Positions 35,699 through 43,287 of a stretch of 64,000 nt of DNA are shown piece by piece. A program made the position numbers and the translations under genes. The first letter of the stretch is position 1. Each line of letters opens with the position of its first letter. The stretch comes from Anatilimnocola aggregata (GTDB lineage Bacteria; Planctomycetota; Planctomycetia; Pirellulales; Pirellulaceae), in assembly GCF_007747655.1 (NCBI RefSeq), contig NZ_CP036274.1, positions 8,184,001 to 8,248,000 of the forward strand, given 5' to 3'. The notes under the pieces were generated by a model that saw nothing but the letters and a program-made list of their open reading frames with translations, had not been told where the DNA came from and ran no database searches.

Positions 35699-37209
35699 AA
35701 CACACCTCCCGTCGTCAGCGCGCAGGTCAGTTCACGGTAAGACAGGAGATTGGGAGGAGGGATCGAGTGCGACTGCAGATGCGGATGATTGTCCAGCCGA
35801 AACCACCGCGTCGGCTCTTCCAGTCCCTGCTGCACGAGCAGCCGAATCGCATCGACGGCCAGAACGTCGATCTCCAGTGCCCGCTCAATCGCCGCAGTTA
35901 ATGCAGCCAGCGAGATAGTCTCCAGCAGCCGCAAGGTTTTGATGAACTCCCGGCGGCCGTGTGCGCCGCCATCTGCTTCCAGACGCCGCCGGAGGAGATC
36001 GAAACAGTCCGGCAAGCCCCAGTTTTCCAGGGGTTTCGCGAAGTCCAAGCCCCCTGGCTTCCGCTCCAAGAGTGCCAGGTAATGCAGCGGGTTGTAATGG
36101 ACCTGCTCCTTCGACCAGTCGCGTGGATGCTGGGCAACCAACTTGTCGTTAACGACCAGCCGAACTTCCTCCAGGCCGCCAATTGCGGTCACTTTCTGAT
36201 GAGCATACTGCGTCGGCACCGAGTAATCGTTGCCGTCGAAGCGAACCAAGGAAAGAGAGTTGGCCTGGGCCGGTTCGACTCGCCGCGCTTCAAAGCCCGA
36301 CTTCGGCAGCGGCAACAACGCAGCCTGCTCCTCTGCCAACAACGTGGCTTTGTTCGCCGGTTGTCCGCGTAACTGGCGTTCCAGATCTTCACAGCACTGC
36401 CGCTCGAGTTCGGCATTCAGCACTTCCAGGCTGCCGGTCCGTGGTACCGGCACCAGGAAGTTCCGCCGCGCGAAACCGATGAGGTTCTCCGTATGCCCCT
36501 TCTCCATCGGCCGTCGCACCAGGCAGAAGTGATGCTCAAACAGATAATGACTCTGCAGCCGTAGGAACTCACGCGTCGGCGTGTCACCCCGTTTCCCCAC
36601 GAACCGGGCCACAGCAATCCGGCTGTTGTCGTAGCTGATCCGGCGGGGCACGCCGCCGAAGAACTCAAAGGCCCGCTGATGGCCCGCTTGAAACGTCTCG
36701 GTGCATTCGCGAGGAAAGACCTGCACGAAGAACGCGTCGCTGTACGGCAACGACATGACGCAGTACGCGACTTTCGTCGGCATGCCTTGCAGCACCACCT
36801 CCGCTTCGCCGAAGTCGAACTGGGCTTCGCCCGGTTGATGCGACAAGGGTAAGAACACCTCCGCCGTGGTCGTTCGCCACTCCCGCACGACCTCGCCGAC
36901 CACCGTGATCCCGCCGGTGTAGCCATGCTCGGCACGCAGGCGGTCGAAGATCCGTTTAGTGGTGTGGCGCTGCTTGCGGGGCGCCGTTTTGTCCTGCTCC
37001 AGGATCTCGTGGATGATCGGCAGGAACGGATCGAGTTTGGGCCGCTCCCGGGGCAGACGTTGTCGATAACCGGGCGGCTCAGGGTGCTGCAGGATCTTTT
37101 CGAGGGTCTGCCAGTGAAGGGAAAATTCCCTGCAAACCGCTCGTTTGGATTTCTTCTCGGTCAGGACAAGACGACGGATTTCGGTCCAGTTATGCATATC
37201 TCGCAGCAT
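35695..37209 (-). CDS. istA: IS21-family transposase IstA
   Basis: 504 aa. An N-terminal helix-turn-helix (KKSKRAVCREFSLHWQTLEKIL) is followed by an integrase-type catalytic core: first Asp in GEAQFDFGEAEV, second Asp in PRRISYDNSRIAV, and Glu in HTENLIGFARRNF. A beta-barrel/C-terminal region follows (LSLVRFDGNDYSVPTQYA). Length and motifs are complete. ATG 37209 or the in-frame ATG 37197 (MHNWTEI) could start it; no clear ribosome site distinguishes them. Confidence 0.95.
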   Translation of the reverse strand: MLRDMHNWTEIRRLVLTEKKSKRAVCREFSLHWQTLEKILQHPEPPGYRQRLPRERPKLDPFLPIIHEILEQDKTAPRKQRHTTKRIFDRLRAEHGYTGGITVVGEVVREWRTTTAEVFLPLSHQPGEAQFDFGEAEVVLQGMPTKVAYCVMSLPYSDAFFVQVFPRECTETFQAGHQRAFEFFGGVPRRISYDNSRIAVARFVGKRGDTPTREFLRLQSHYLFEHHFCLVRRPMEKGHTENLIGFARRNFLVPVPRTGSLEVLNAELERQCCEDLERQLRGQPANKATLLAEEQAALLPLPKSGFEARRVEPAQANSLSLVRFDGNDYSVPTQYAHQKVTAIGGLEEVRLVVNDKLVAQHPRDWSKEQVHYNPLHYLALLERKPGGLDFAKPLENWGLPDCFDLLRRRLEADGGAHGRREFIKTLRLLETISLAALTAAIERALEIDVLAVDAIRLLVQQGLEEPTRWFRLDNHPHLQSHSIPPPNLLSYRELTCALTTGGVL

Positions 37210-37317
37210 GGGCTACGCTCGCGGATCGTAAGGCTTGAGACGCTGGGAAGCCTCAAATCTGCCTTACGGATTCTCACGAGCAGGGCTAGCGCTGCACTTT
37301 TCGACCGACCATCGGCT

Positions 37318-37352
37318 CCGCCGCGCGCTGCACTATTCGACCGTCGTTTACA
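37318..37352 (-). repeat. IS21 right terminal inverted repeat
   Basis: 35 bp, the reverse complement of 34724-34758. A related copy (GCGCTGCACTTTTCGACC) lies just inside it at about 37289-37306. Confidence 0.9.
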
Positions 37353-38126
37353 CAATTTGCCCGGGCCGAAGCCTCGTTTGCTCAGGCCTTCAAGCTCAAT
37401 CCCAAGTTGGCCACTGTTGAGGGGCACCTCGCCTTGGCCGAGACGCAGTTGGCGCTGGATGGTTTCGCCGAGGCTGAGACCTCGGCTGCTGCAGCGTTTC
37501 GCCTCGATGGCAATTCCGCCAAAGCTCAAGCCATCATGGGGCTCGCAAAGCTAGGGCAAATGCGGAACAAAATTGCATTAGGGCATCTCGACGTTAACGA
37601 CCCAATATCCAAAGCTGTGCGCAGCGATCCCCAATTGACGGGGTGGATTCTTAACGAAATGAACCGCATTAAGCCGGGCTATAGAATCGCTGGACTGGGC
37701 AACAGTGAGCAAATGGGCCGAATCGAAGATCAAGTCGCCGCGGCAAACGCCATCGGTAAGGAAGCTGTGGCACTCGCCCAAAAAGGTGACTTCAAAGCCG
37801 CCGCCGACACCATGCTCCGCTGCGCCGATGCGTATCCTAACGTCACACCTGGCATCCCCTGCATGATTCGCCAACAGGCCGCGCAACTCCGTTTTCAATC
37901 GGGCGACAATCAGACCGCGCTTGCCGACGCCGACCGCACGATCCAACTCTTCCCCGATTTGCCGCCGGGGTACGTCGCGCGGTACATCGCGCTGAAGTTA
38001 CTCAACCGTGACGCCGAGGCCGTGGCGGCCAAGCAAAAGCTAGTGGAAATGAAAGCCCCGGAAGCCGAACGACTCGAAACCGCCCTGCAAGCCATTCAAG
38101 CCATGCAAAGCAAGGCCAAGCCGTAG
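37353..38126 (+). pseudogene. 5'-truncated TPR protein
   Basis: The coding frame is already open at the IS21 boundary: QFARAEASFAQAFKLNPKLATVEGHLALAETQL reads directly out of the element end, so the native start lies in deleted DNA. Tetratricopeptide-like helix pairs follow (ALDGFAEAETSAAAAFRLD, TALADADRTIQLFPDLPPGYVARYIALKLLNRDAEAVAAKQKL). A central region (EMNRIKPGYRIAGLGNSEQ) is less repeat-like. The gene may once have stood downstream of the AAA ATPase. An internal start near 37407 would give a 239-aa remnant. Confidence 0.75.
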
Positions 38127-38165
38127 CGATAATTGCCCCCGCCCTGTGCCAAATTAAATGCACAC

Positions 38166-38485
38166 TCAATGAAACTGGTGCATCGTAGTGGGATGCTGAC
38201 TTTTGTCGGCAGCTAGTTGGAGAACTGAGGGGCCAAAAACGCGAATCGCGCGTTGGCACGCACGCCACCGCGACGAAATCACGATCTCCGGCCCGTCGTT
38301 GGTCGCGATCGATCTGCCGTCGGGCGAGATAGCTAACGCTCGAATTTCGCCCGCAATCGCGGCAAAACTTGCCAATGGCTTGCCATCTGTAGCATTGACG
38401 TATATCAGTAGGCCGTCGAGATGCGCCGTGACTAGCCAGTGGGAATGCCACGTCAGCGCCGAAGACTGCGGGCTTTGAAACACAC
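38166..38485 (-). pseudogene. Possible WD40-repeat fragment
   Basis: The minus-strand frame includes GEIRALAISPDGRSIATNDG, a WD40 blade signature, preceded by WLVTAHLDGLLIYVNATDGK, another half blade. The flanking parts do not look like WD40 and no start or full domain is present. It faces the TPR gene and is antisense to nothing recognised. Probably a relic. Confidence 0.4.
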
Positions 38486-38490
38486 CCACC

Positions 38491-38631
38491 ATGTCGATTG
38501 CTAACCAGCTCAAGGCAGCGCTGATTACCTCCGGTAAGGCATATACCAAACTTGCGAAGGAGGCTGGCGTTTCGTATGTAAGACTACTGCGATATATAAG
38601 CGGTAGATGTCGACTAGGCCCCCAGCCATAG
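38491..38631 (+). CDS. Short XRE-like helix-turn-helix peptide (46 aa), probably truncated
   Basis: ATG 38491 opens MSIANQLKAALITSGKAYTK, followed by LAKEAGVSYVRLLRYISG, a good Cro/CI-type helix-turn-helix, and ends after RCRLGPQP. Full domains run about 15 residues longer (the last two helices), so this looks cut by the sequence forming the terminator at 38615-38656. It is too short for most gene callers. It may be a relic or a minimal DNA-binding peptide. Confidence 0.5.
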   Translation: MSIANQLKAALITSGKAYTKLAKEAGVSYVRLLRYISGRCRLGPQP

Positions 38632-38656
38632 TTCGGACTGCTGGCGGGCCTTTTTC
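38615..38656 (+). terminator. Rho-independent terminator ahead of a promoter-like box
   Basis: GGCCCCCAGC pairs with GCTGGCGGGCC across a short loop with one bulge, followed by TTTTT. It ends transcription of the HTH peptide and immediately precedes the promoter-like box of the next gene. The T-tract context (TTTTTCGCGCA) recurs in three similar modules near 40.8-41.2 kb. Confidence 0.6.
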
Positions 38657-38665
38657 GCGCACAGG

Positions 38666-38677
38666 TAGAATGGCGGA
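38666..38677 (+). promoter_or_regulatory. Candidate leaderless promoter (-10 box TAGAAT)
   Basis: TAGAAT at 38666-38671 is followed by exactly six bases and then ATG 38678, which places the start codon at the expected +1. The same spacing and surrounding sequence occur before the gene at 41219. No clear -35 is visible. Confidence 0.4.
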
Positions 38678-38929
38678 ATGAAACTCACACTGCGCGAACT
38701 ATTCCTCGTAACTGTAGTCGTTGCTCTTGGGCTCGGATGGTGGCTAGACAATCGGCAAAGAGCTGCTCAAGTCGAATCACTCACAGCGTATCACCGCGCG
38801 CTGAAGGAAGTTGCAATGGTCGCACATCAGCAGCGGCCCATCGACAAATCCGATCAGCACCATCTTCGCCTTGTACTAGAGCAGCTTTCGGTTACGAGCA
38901 ATTGGCAACATCCGGCAGATAAGCGGTAA
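38678..38929 (+). CDS. Small membrane protein (TLRELFL family)
   Basis: 83 aa. It begins MKLTLRELFLVTVVVALGLG followed by WWLDNRQRA, a start shared by many small planctomycete proteins: a short cytoplasmic lead, one transmembrane helix, then a charged helical tail. Function unknown. It probably has a leaderless transcript (see the box immediately upstream) and is followed 7 bp later by a truncated relative of the gene at 41458. Confidence 0.7.
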   Translation: MKLTLRELFLVTVVVALGLGWWLDNRQRAAQVESLTAYHRALKEVAMVAHQQRPIDKSDQHHLRLVLEQLSVTSNWQHPADKR

Positions 38930-38936
38930 TCCACAT

Positions 38937-39005
38937 AATGCCCACCAACCGCGCTCCCCTCATCGTCGCTATCGTCTTGCTGCTGCTTCTGCCGTCCGTC
39001 GGATA
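38937..39005 (+). pseudogene. 22-codon truncated paralogue of the 41.5-kb small membrane protein
   Basis: ATG 38937 reads MPTNRAPLIVAIVLLLLLPS and then VG and a TAG stop. It is nearly identical to the start of the intact protein at 41458 (TNRAPLIVAIVLLVLPPLLY), which continues for 60 more residues. The stop falls where the intact copy has LLYVGSYLAL. Clearly a decayed duplicate or a leftover of recombination between the two loci. Confidence 0.7.
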
Positions 39006-39143
39006 GTAACCGGTTCCGGCATCTGTTTTGACACGCCGACCAATTTGAGCCCCCTGAATCTTCGAAGTTACAAACCGCTTACAACATCGCAGCTCGGCTG
39101 GCGGTATCGTGATAGGCAAATTTGCCGAATCAGGAGCTGCGCG

Positions 39144-39794
39144 ATGTTTCGATTTCTGCTGACTGTCGTTGTCCTCTGGCTGGCAATTCCGCTCGCTGCC
39201 TTTGCGCAAACAGGCGATGCCGCTCCCAAGAAGCCAGAGGCGCGAATGCCGATCGGCAGGACGCATGGAATGTCAGGTGGAACGTTGCAATCGAATCACG
39301 AAAAGAGTGATGGCACGCGCGTGCTGCATGGGCTGCAGGTGGTGTACGGGCCGCGGTTGCAGATCAAAGAGTACAGCGTATTCAATCTGGGACGCTGCGA
39401 GCAGCTTGTGCAGATCCATCCCAACGGCAATTCTTTCCGCATGCAATGGCGGGAGCACAATGGTGATGGCCACGAAGCGCTCTATGCCTCAGGGGCGGAC
39501 ACCATGATCGCCGAGAAAGTGATTGTCGACGGCGGGAAGGATATCGGCCCGATCAAGGTTCCGGAGCGAATCTGTCTTGGGTGGGTGCGAGCGGGGAAAT
39601 GCTATTCAGGAACGTTCCTAATGCGCGAAGTGCAAGGCTTCCAGTTCGTGCTCCGACTGCACGAATACAAGGAAGGCAAACTCGTCAACAGCAAGCCCTT
39701 TCCTTTCGAGCGATTCGGGATCCCCGTGGCAGAAGCCACCGAAGAAAAGTGGCGCTGGTCCTTTCCCGAGTGGCCGCAAGCGGGGAAAGAATAG
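39144..39794 (+). CDS. Secreted protein of unknown function
   Basis: 216 aa from ATG 39144, which has AGGAG at 39132-39136 and starts a signal peptide (MFRFLLTVVVLWLAIPLAAFAQ). The frame extends upstream to 39045 but without a leader. The mature part has alternating beta-type sequence with many Gly and aromatic residues (VVYGPRLQIKEYSVFNLGRCEQL, LGWVRAGKCYSGTFLM) and two or three Cys that may pair. I do not recognise a family. Confidence 0.75.
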   Translation: MFRFLLTVVVLWLAIPLAAFAQTGDAAPKKPEARMPIGRTHGMSGGTLQSNHEKSDGTRVLHGLQVVYGPRLQIKEYSVFNLGRCEQLVQIHPNGNSFRMQWREHNGDGHEALYASGADTMIAEKVIVDGGKDIGPIKVPERICLGWVRAGKCYSGTFLMREVQGFQFVLRLHEYKEGKLVNSKPFPFERFGIPVAEATEEKWRWSFPEWPQAGKE

Positions 39795-40114
39795 CACCAC
39801 CAGGCAGTGGCGAGCCACGATTCCGCAGCCGAAGAATACTCTGCTCGCGCGAGTTAGCAAAGCTTCTTCACGTTGACGAAGCGCATGGCTGAGAGGTTGG
39901 ACGCTTTGATCTCAAGCAGTGGATAGCAGCCATTGCCTGGGAGGGTGGGAATGAACCGCCGGATAACTTCGCACCGGCAGGTCTGAAAGCGACGGTGCCT
40001 TTCAGCAACTCCCTTAGATTCAGCACCTGGACGCACGCTGTTTTCTATCGAGTAGGGGGGCAAGAGGCAGCTCTCCACTTCACACACTAAAAATTCCGCA
40101 CTTGGACAGAGGCG
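39795..40114. other. Gene-free gap
   Basis: About 320 bp between convergent genes. A minus-strand frame (39854-40087, 77 codons) is Cys/Arg-rich and not convincing. No terminator was recognised. Confidence 0.35.
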
Positions 40115-40371
40115 CTAGGCTGAGTTTTGAGGTGCCATCTTCAGAATAATGGCTTCGAGATCCTCGCGCGTCTTGATATTGCTTGCAATCTTTGTGTCGG
40201 GAGGAACGTCGTCGTTCCACGGCTTCATGTCCATTACATCGCCGAAGTAAAGCGTTCCGCTAGCCCAGCGCAGCCAGGTCGTATCGCTGATGAACCCTGC
40301 TAGCCCGGCATGGTGTCGCACTTGTCGAAGCCAATGTCGATGAGCGCTTCTGTTGTGATTGAGGTTGCCAT
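40115..40371 (-). pseudogene. Small planctomycete protein with a frameshift
   Basis: ATG 40371 reads MATSITTEALIDIGFDKCDT and hits a stop. One frame over, the sequence continues as HHAGLAGFISDTTWLRWASG, TLYFGDVMDMKPWND and IKTREDLEAIILKMAPQNS. The joined product resembles small planctomycete proteins of about 80 aa that start with TTEALIALGF and contain a TL.FGD element (recalled, not searched). The shift lies near 40312-40320. The downstream part alone could start at ATG 40321. Confidence 0.55.
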
Positions 40372-40402
40372 ATGTTCAGCCTGAAGCGGAACGTGTTCCT
40401 AT

Positions 40403-40582
40403 CTACCGCTCTTGTTCGGATTTTGGCTTTTTCGGTGGCAAGGCAGGATTGAAGATCTTCGCCTCAGCTCCACACTCACACTTGAAAATAAAATCTGTGC
40501 CGCGGCCATAGGGCTCGATGCGAATCAGTGTCATGTGGTCAAAGCCGCAGACGGGGCATCTTCGTTCTTCGTGTGAATCCAT
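40403..40582 (-). CDS. 59-aa zinc-ribbon protein
   Basis: ATG 40582 gives MDSHEERRCPVCGFDHMTLI then RIEPYGRGTDFIFKCECGAE, a classic zinc ribbon with CPVCG and CECG knuckles, followed by a Lys/Pro tail. It reads in the same direction as the frameshifted small gene 31 bp downstream, so the two were probably cotranscribed. Function unknown. Confidence 0.6.
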   Translation of the reverse strand: MDSHEERRCPVCGFDHMTLIRIEPYGRGTDFIFKCECGAEAKIFNPALPPKKPKSEQER

Positions 40583-40769
40583 GTGGCAATCTTACGAATT
40601 CACTTCGCCGCGGCTAGACGGAATCGTACAGCGCGGCCAAGCGGCGGCCAAATAGACAAAATATCCGCTACAACCCGAAAATATAGTATTACGTTTCGCC
40701 GATTGACATGCCCGTTCTGCAGGCAACAGTTTATCTGTGGTGGCAATCAGGCGGGATTGGCGCCATTAC
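40583..40769. other. Gene-free sequence with a zinc-knuckle-like scrap
   Basis: Plus-strand codons around 40700-40740 read RRLTCPFCRQQFICGG, possibly the remnant of a zinc-finger gene, but there is no start or complete domain. Confidence 0.3.
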
Positions 40770-40824
40770 GCCTGATTGTGACGACGCTGGCAAGTGAGCA
40801 TCGCAATCAGGCTTTTTCGTGCGC
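40770..40824 (+). terminator. Terminator module A
   Basis: GCCTGATTG (40770-40778) pairs perfectly with CAATCAGGC (40804-40812), followed by TTTTTCGTGCGC. A further copy of CAATCAGGC lies upstream at 40744-40752, so two alternative hairpins are possible. The module is nearly repeated at 41027-41081. Confidence 0.65.
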
Positions 40825-41026
40825 ATAGAAAAGCCCAGTCAATAGGGACCGGGCATAGCGGGCGATTTCTGGGCAGTCGTCGCTTCGCTAGGGAATGACA
40901 TCGGTTGTAACCGGAATAAGCTGCATGAGAAGCTTCTGCCTGGCGCACACTCGGCACGCAACTTGACGCCCGCTAACCGTGTGGAAGAATTGTTCGTGGT
41001 GCATTCGAGCAGGTTGCTACCACTAC

Positions 41027-41081
41027 GCCTGATTGTGACGACGCTTGCAGGTGAGCGTTACAGTCAGGCTTTTTCGTGCGC
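41027..41081 (+). terminator. Terminator module B
   Basis: GCCTGATTG pairs with CAGTCAGGC (one G-T wobble) across a 25-base loop, followed by TTTTTCGTGCGC. The 55-bp unit differs from module A at only about six positions, including loop bases, so the two are recent duplicates. Confidence 0.65.
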
Positions 41082-41174
41082 GCAGGTAGGCATTTCCCCA
41101 TTGCTAAGAGCGCGGGTGTCATCCGATGTCACCTGCAGGACTCAGCGACTGCCCAGAAGCCGAACTCCTGGCCC

Positions 41175-41203
41175 CGCAACTCTGGCGGGGCATTTTCGTG
41201 CGC
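41175..41203 (+). terminator. Terminator module C
   Basis: CCCCGC pairs with GCGGGG around AACTCTG, followed by CATTTTCGTGCGC. The T-tract and its GTGCGC tail match modules A and B, and the promoter-like box of the next gene begins right after it. Confidence 0.65.
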
Positions 41204-41206
41204 GGG

Positions 41207-41218
41207 TAGAATGGGGCG
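41207..41218 (+). promoter_or_regulatory. Candidate leaderless promoter (-10 box TAGAAT)
   Basis: TAGAAT at 41207-41212, six bases, then ATG 41219. This repeats the arrangement before ATG 38678, including the preceding GCGC and the GG after the hexamer. Confidence 0.4.
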
Positions 41219-41458
41219 ATGGATCAGAACCCCTACGAGTCACCTAGCTCGCCATCAAAAGCTCATGCGGCACCAGCGCCGCGAAAGGCTGCTTGGAGAA
41301 GTGGTGCGATTATTGGTGCCGTCGTTGGGCTAATCACCGGCATCCTTTTTTCCCCGACTGACTATGAAGCGGCGTTTGTAGTGGCACTTATGTCTACGGT
41401 GATTGGGGCGGTAGTTGGCGGCTTCATAACGCGCAACACCCCAAGTTTAAACAGATGA
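41219..41458 (+). CDS. Small membrane protein (NPYESP family)
   Basis: 79 aa beginning MDQNPYESPSSPSKAHA, a start I know from many small planctomycete membrane proteins. A Gly-rich hydrophobic hairpin follows (GAIIGAVVGLITGILF and AFVVALMSTVIGAVVGGFI), suggesting two membrane helices. Function unknown. It overlaps the next gene by a few bases. Confidence 0.7.
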   Translation: MDQNPYESPSSPSKAHAAPAPRKAAWRSGAIIGAVVGLITGILFSPTDYEAAFVVALMSTVIGAVVGGFITRNTPSLNR

Positions 41459-41703
41459 CCAACCGCGCACCTCTCATCGTCGCCATCGTCTTGCTGGTGC
41501 TTCCGCCATTGCTGTACGTGGGGAGTTATCTGGCGCTGGTGAAGCCCCAGGGCGACATCGTCTGGAGAAAGTCTCGGCCTTTTTACTGCCACTACCGAGT
41601 TGGCAGCGAGAGAGTCGTCCCCAATCTTTTCTGGCCGCTGGAACAACTTGACCGAAAACTGCGGCCAACCGAGTGGATCGGCCCAGCAGGCAAGGATGAC
41701 TAG
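41455..41703 (+). CDS. Small membrane protein, intact copy
   Basis: 82 aa starting MTNRAPLIVAIVLLVLPPLL then YVGSYLALVKPQG, with one membrane helix. It ends in a conserved-looking segment (YRVGSERVVPNLFWPLEQLDRKLRP). I know this pattern from many ~80-aa planctomycete proteins without assigned function. Its stop codon TAG (41701-41703) is part of the CTAG target duplicated by the adjacent IS element, so the protein was left unchanged by that insertion. Confidence 0.75.
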   Translation: MTNRAPLIVAIVLLVLPPLLYVGSYLALVKPQGDIVWRKSRPFYCHYRVGSERVVPNLFWPLEQLDRKLRPTEWIGPAGKDD

Positions 41704-41781
41704 AGCCGGTTGCAAAACCGCGTCTCGCTAGCTGAACCGTTGTGTGTTGGTGATCGTAAGATTCACGAAAGGAGTTCGTCA

Positions 41782-42611
41782 ATGTGCTCAAGGTCTCGCG
41801 AATTGGCGGGATCCAGGATGGAACCGACGGAGTTGGGGTATCGTCCGCAGCTGAATGATGAGCAATGGGCGTTGATTGCCGATTTTTTTGTCGAGCCGGA
41901 TCCGGACCCACGTGGTGGTCGACCGCGGGCCGCTGCTCGGCATTGCCTCGAAGGCATTTTGTGGGTCTTGAAGAGCGGCTCACGCTGGAAAGATCTGCCG
42001 TCTTGCTTCCCGTCATACGCGACGTGCTGGCGACGCTTTGCCGCCTGGTCGGTCGACGGAATCTGGGAAGCGGCCTGGCGACGACTGGTGCTCGCGCTCG
42101 ATCAACGCGGCGACATTGAGTGGGAAGAAGGCTTTGCCGATGGCACGTTTGCCTCGGCAAAAAAGGGGGCGATCTTGTCGGCCCCACCAAACGCGGCAAG
42201 GGAACCAAGCTCATGTTGCTGGTCGATGGCAACGGCTTGCCACTGGGAGTCGACGTCAACAGTGCCAGTCCTGCGGAAGTCGGCCTGATCGAGCCGCTGC
42301 TCGAAGAAGCCGTCACCGACTACGTTCCTGATCGCCTGATTTATGATCGCGCAGCCGACAGCGATCCTTTGCGCGAACACCTGGCAGATCGCGGCGTGGA
42401 ATTGATCTGCCCCCATCGCCGTGGCCGAGTGCGGCCACCAACTCAAGACGGCCGCGCACTGCGTCGCTATCGCCGCCGCTGGATCATCGAACGCACCATC
42501 AGTTGGCTTCATTCCTTTCGCCGACTGGTCACACGCTACGAGTACTACTCGTTCCTCTTCCATAGCTTCGCCAAGCTGGCCTGTATGATGATAGTCCTCA
42601 GACGGTTTTGA
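41782..42611 (+). CDS. IS5-family transposase made by programmed -1 frameshift
   Basis: Frame one starts at ATG 41782 (AAAGGAG seven bases upstream) and ends at 42288. Frame two continues to 42611. The domains join only if the ribosome slips back one base at A6G5 (42159-42169, GCAAAAAAGGGGG). Frame one has the IS5 N-terminal domain (YRPQLNDEQWALIADFF, GGRPRAAARHCLEGILWVLKSG) and the first catalytic Asp (FADGTF). Frame two has LIYDRAADSDPLRE (second Asp) and RRRWIIERTISWLHSFRRL (Glu). The joined protein is about 276 aa, normal for the group. Confidence 0.88.
42159..42169 (+). promoter_or_regulatory. Slippery heptamer-type site for -1 frameshifting
   Basis: A run of six A followed by five G at the overlap of the two transposase frames. 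It is the standard position and type for IS427-like elements. Confidence 0.75.
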
Positions 42612-42708
42612 AACCGCTTCTAGGCAACACCTTGCCAATCGACCGAAAGGCGAGGCCGGGAGCGTGGAGTATCCCGCGAGACCTACTGCAGTCGGCAATC
42701 ACGATTGA

Positions 42709-43035
42709 GTGAAGTCCACTTCACCTCAAGCCGGCGGGATCGTCGGAAAGAGCGGCGGACTAGGTACCGTGCTCACTGCCCTTCTTAGGAGTATCGGCGT
42801 CACGGAGATGCCCGGCTGCAACTGCGGCGCACGTGCCGACCGGATGGATCGCTGGGGAGTCGAAGGTTGCTGGGGGAATATCGAAACGATTTATAGCTGG
42901 ATGGAAGAGAGCCAGGCCGCGTTCGGTTGGCTGGAGAAAGCCAGGGCAGCAGCAGCGGCGTTTTCAACGGGGCTCGCCTTCGGGCTAGATCCTGCCCGAC
43001 CGCTTACGAGTTTGGTCGATCTAGCGATTGAGTAG
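42709..43035 (+). CDS. Small planctomycete protein with Cys motif (108 aa)
   Basis: From GTG 42709 the product contains GGLGTVLTALLRSIGVTEMP then GCNCGARADRMDRWGVEGCW. I recognise this arrangement (Gly-rich helix, PGC.C.AR...MD.WG...C, then a helix) from short planctomycete and phage-related proteins; its function is unknown. The three Cys may bind a metal. The Ala-rich C-terminal part (ARAAAAAFSTGLAFGLDPARP) is longer than usual. No ribosome site is clear. Confidence 0.6.
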   Translation: MKSTSPQAGGIVGKSGGLGTVLTALLRSIGVTEMPGCNCGARADRMDRWGVEGCWGNIETIYSWMEESQAAFGWLEKARAAAAAFSTGLAFGLDPARPLTSLVDLAIE

Positions 43036-43287
43036 GCCCAGAAAAATAAGGACGTTGCGTAAGGTCCACGAGGTGCAACCGAATCAGAGGGCAAAGGAAG
43101 CTAGAAGCTGAACGAAAGACGCGAAGATGCCAATTCGGATCCATTCCGTTGCAGTGAGAGCTTCATGATCGTCGCGTTGGTTCATAAGTTCGGTACACCA
43201 CGCCCCAGATCATGCAACTATTGATCAAACCCAGTGCGGTAGTACAATCGAGGGGATTGTGGCGTTCGCAAGCTGACGAGACTTTGA

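Larger units (their letters stand above)
34724..37352 (-). mobile_element. IS21-family insertion sequence
   Basis: 2629 bp bounded by a perfect 35-bp inverted repeat (34724-34758 and 37318-37352, beginning TGTAAACGACGGTCGAA). Just inside each end lies a second related sequence (AAAGTG..GCGC type), the multiple transposase-binding repeats usual for IS21. It encodes istA and istB with overlapping ends. No target-site duplication is visible (TTGAACCT on the left, CAATTTGC on the right). The genes at the two sides are unrelated and both truncated, so the element sits at a deletion junction. Confidence 0.93.
41704..42620 (+). mobile_element. IS5-family insertion sequence (IS427-like)
   Basis: 917 bp with imperfect 17-bp inverted repeats: AGCCGGTTGCAAAACCG at 41704-41720 and, inverted, AAGCGGTTTCAAAACCG at 42604-42620. 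A CTAG flanks it on each side (41700-41703 and 42621-42624), the target duplication. It carries one transposase in two overlapping frames joined by a slippery site. It looks complete. Confidence 0.9.

Noticed and set aside
40770-41081. CRISPR or attC array in the repeated terminator modules
   Set aside because: Only two long copies with unequal spacing, each with a hairpin followed by a T-tract; this is better explained as transcription terminators.
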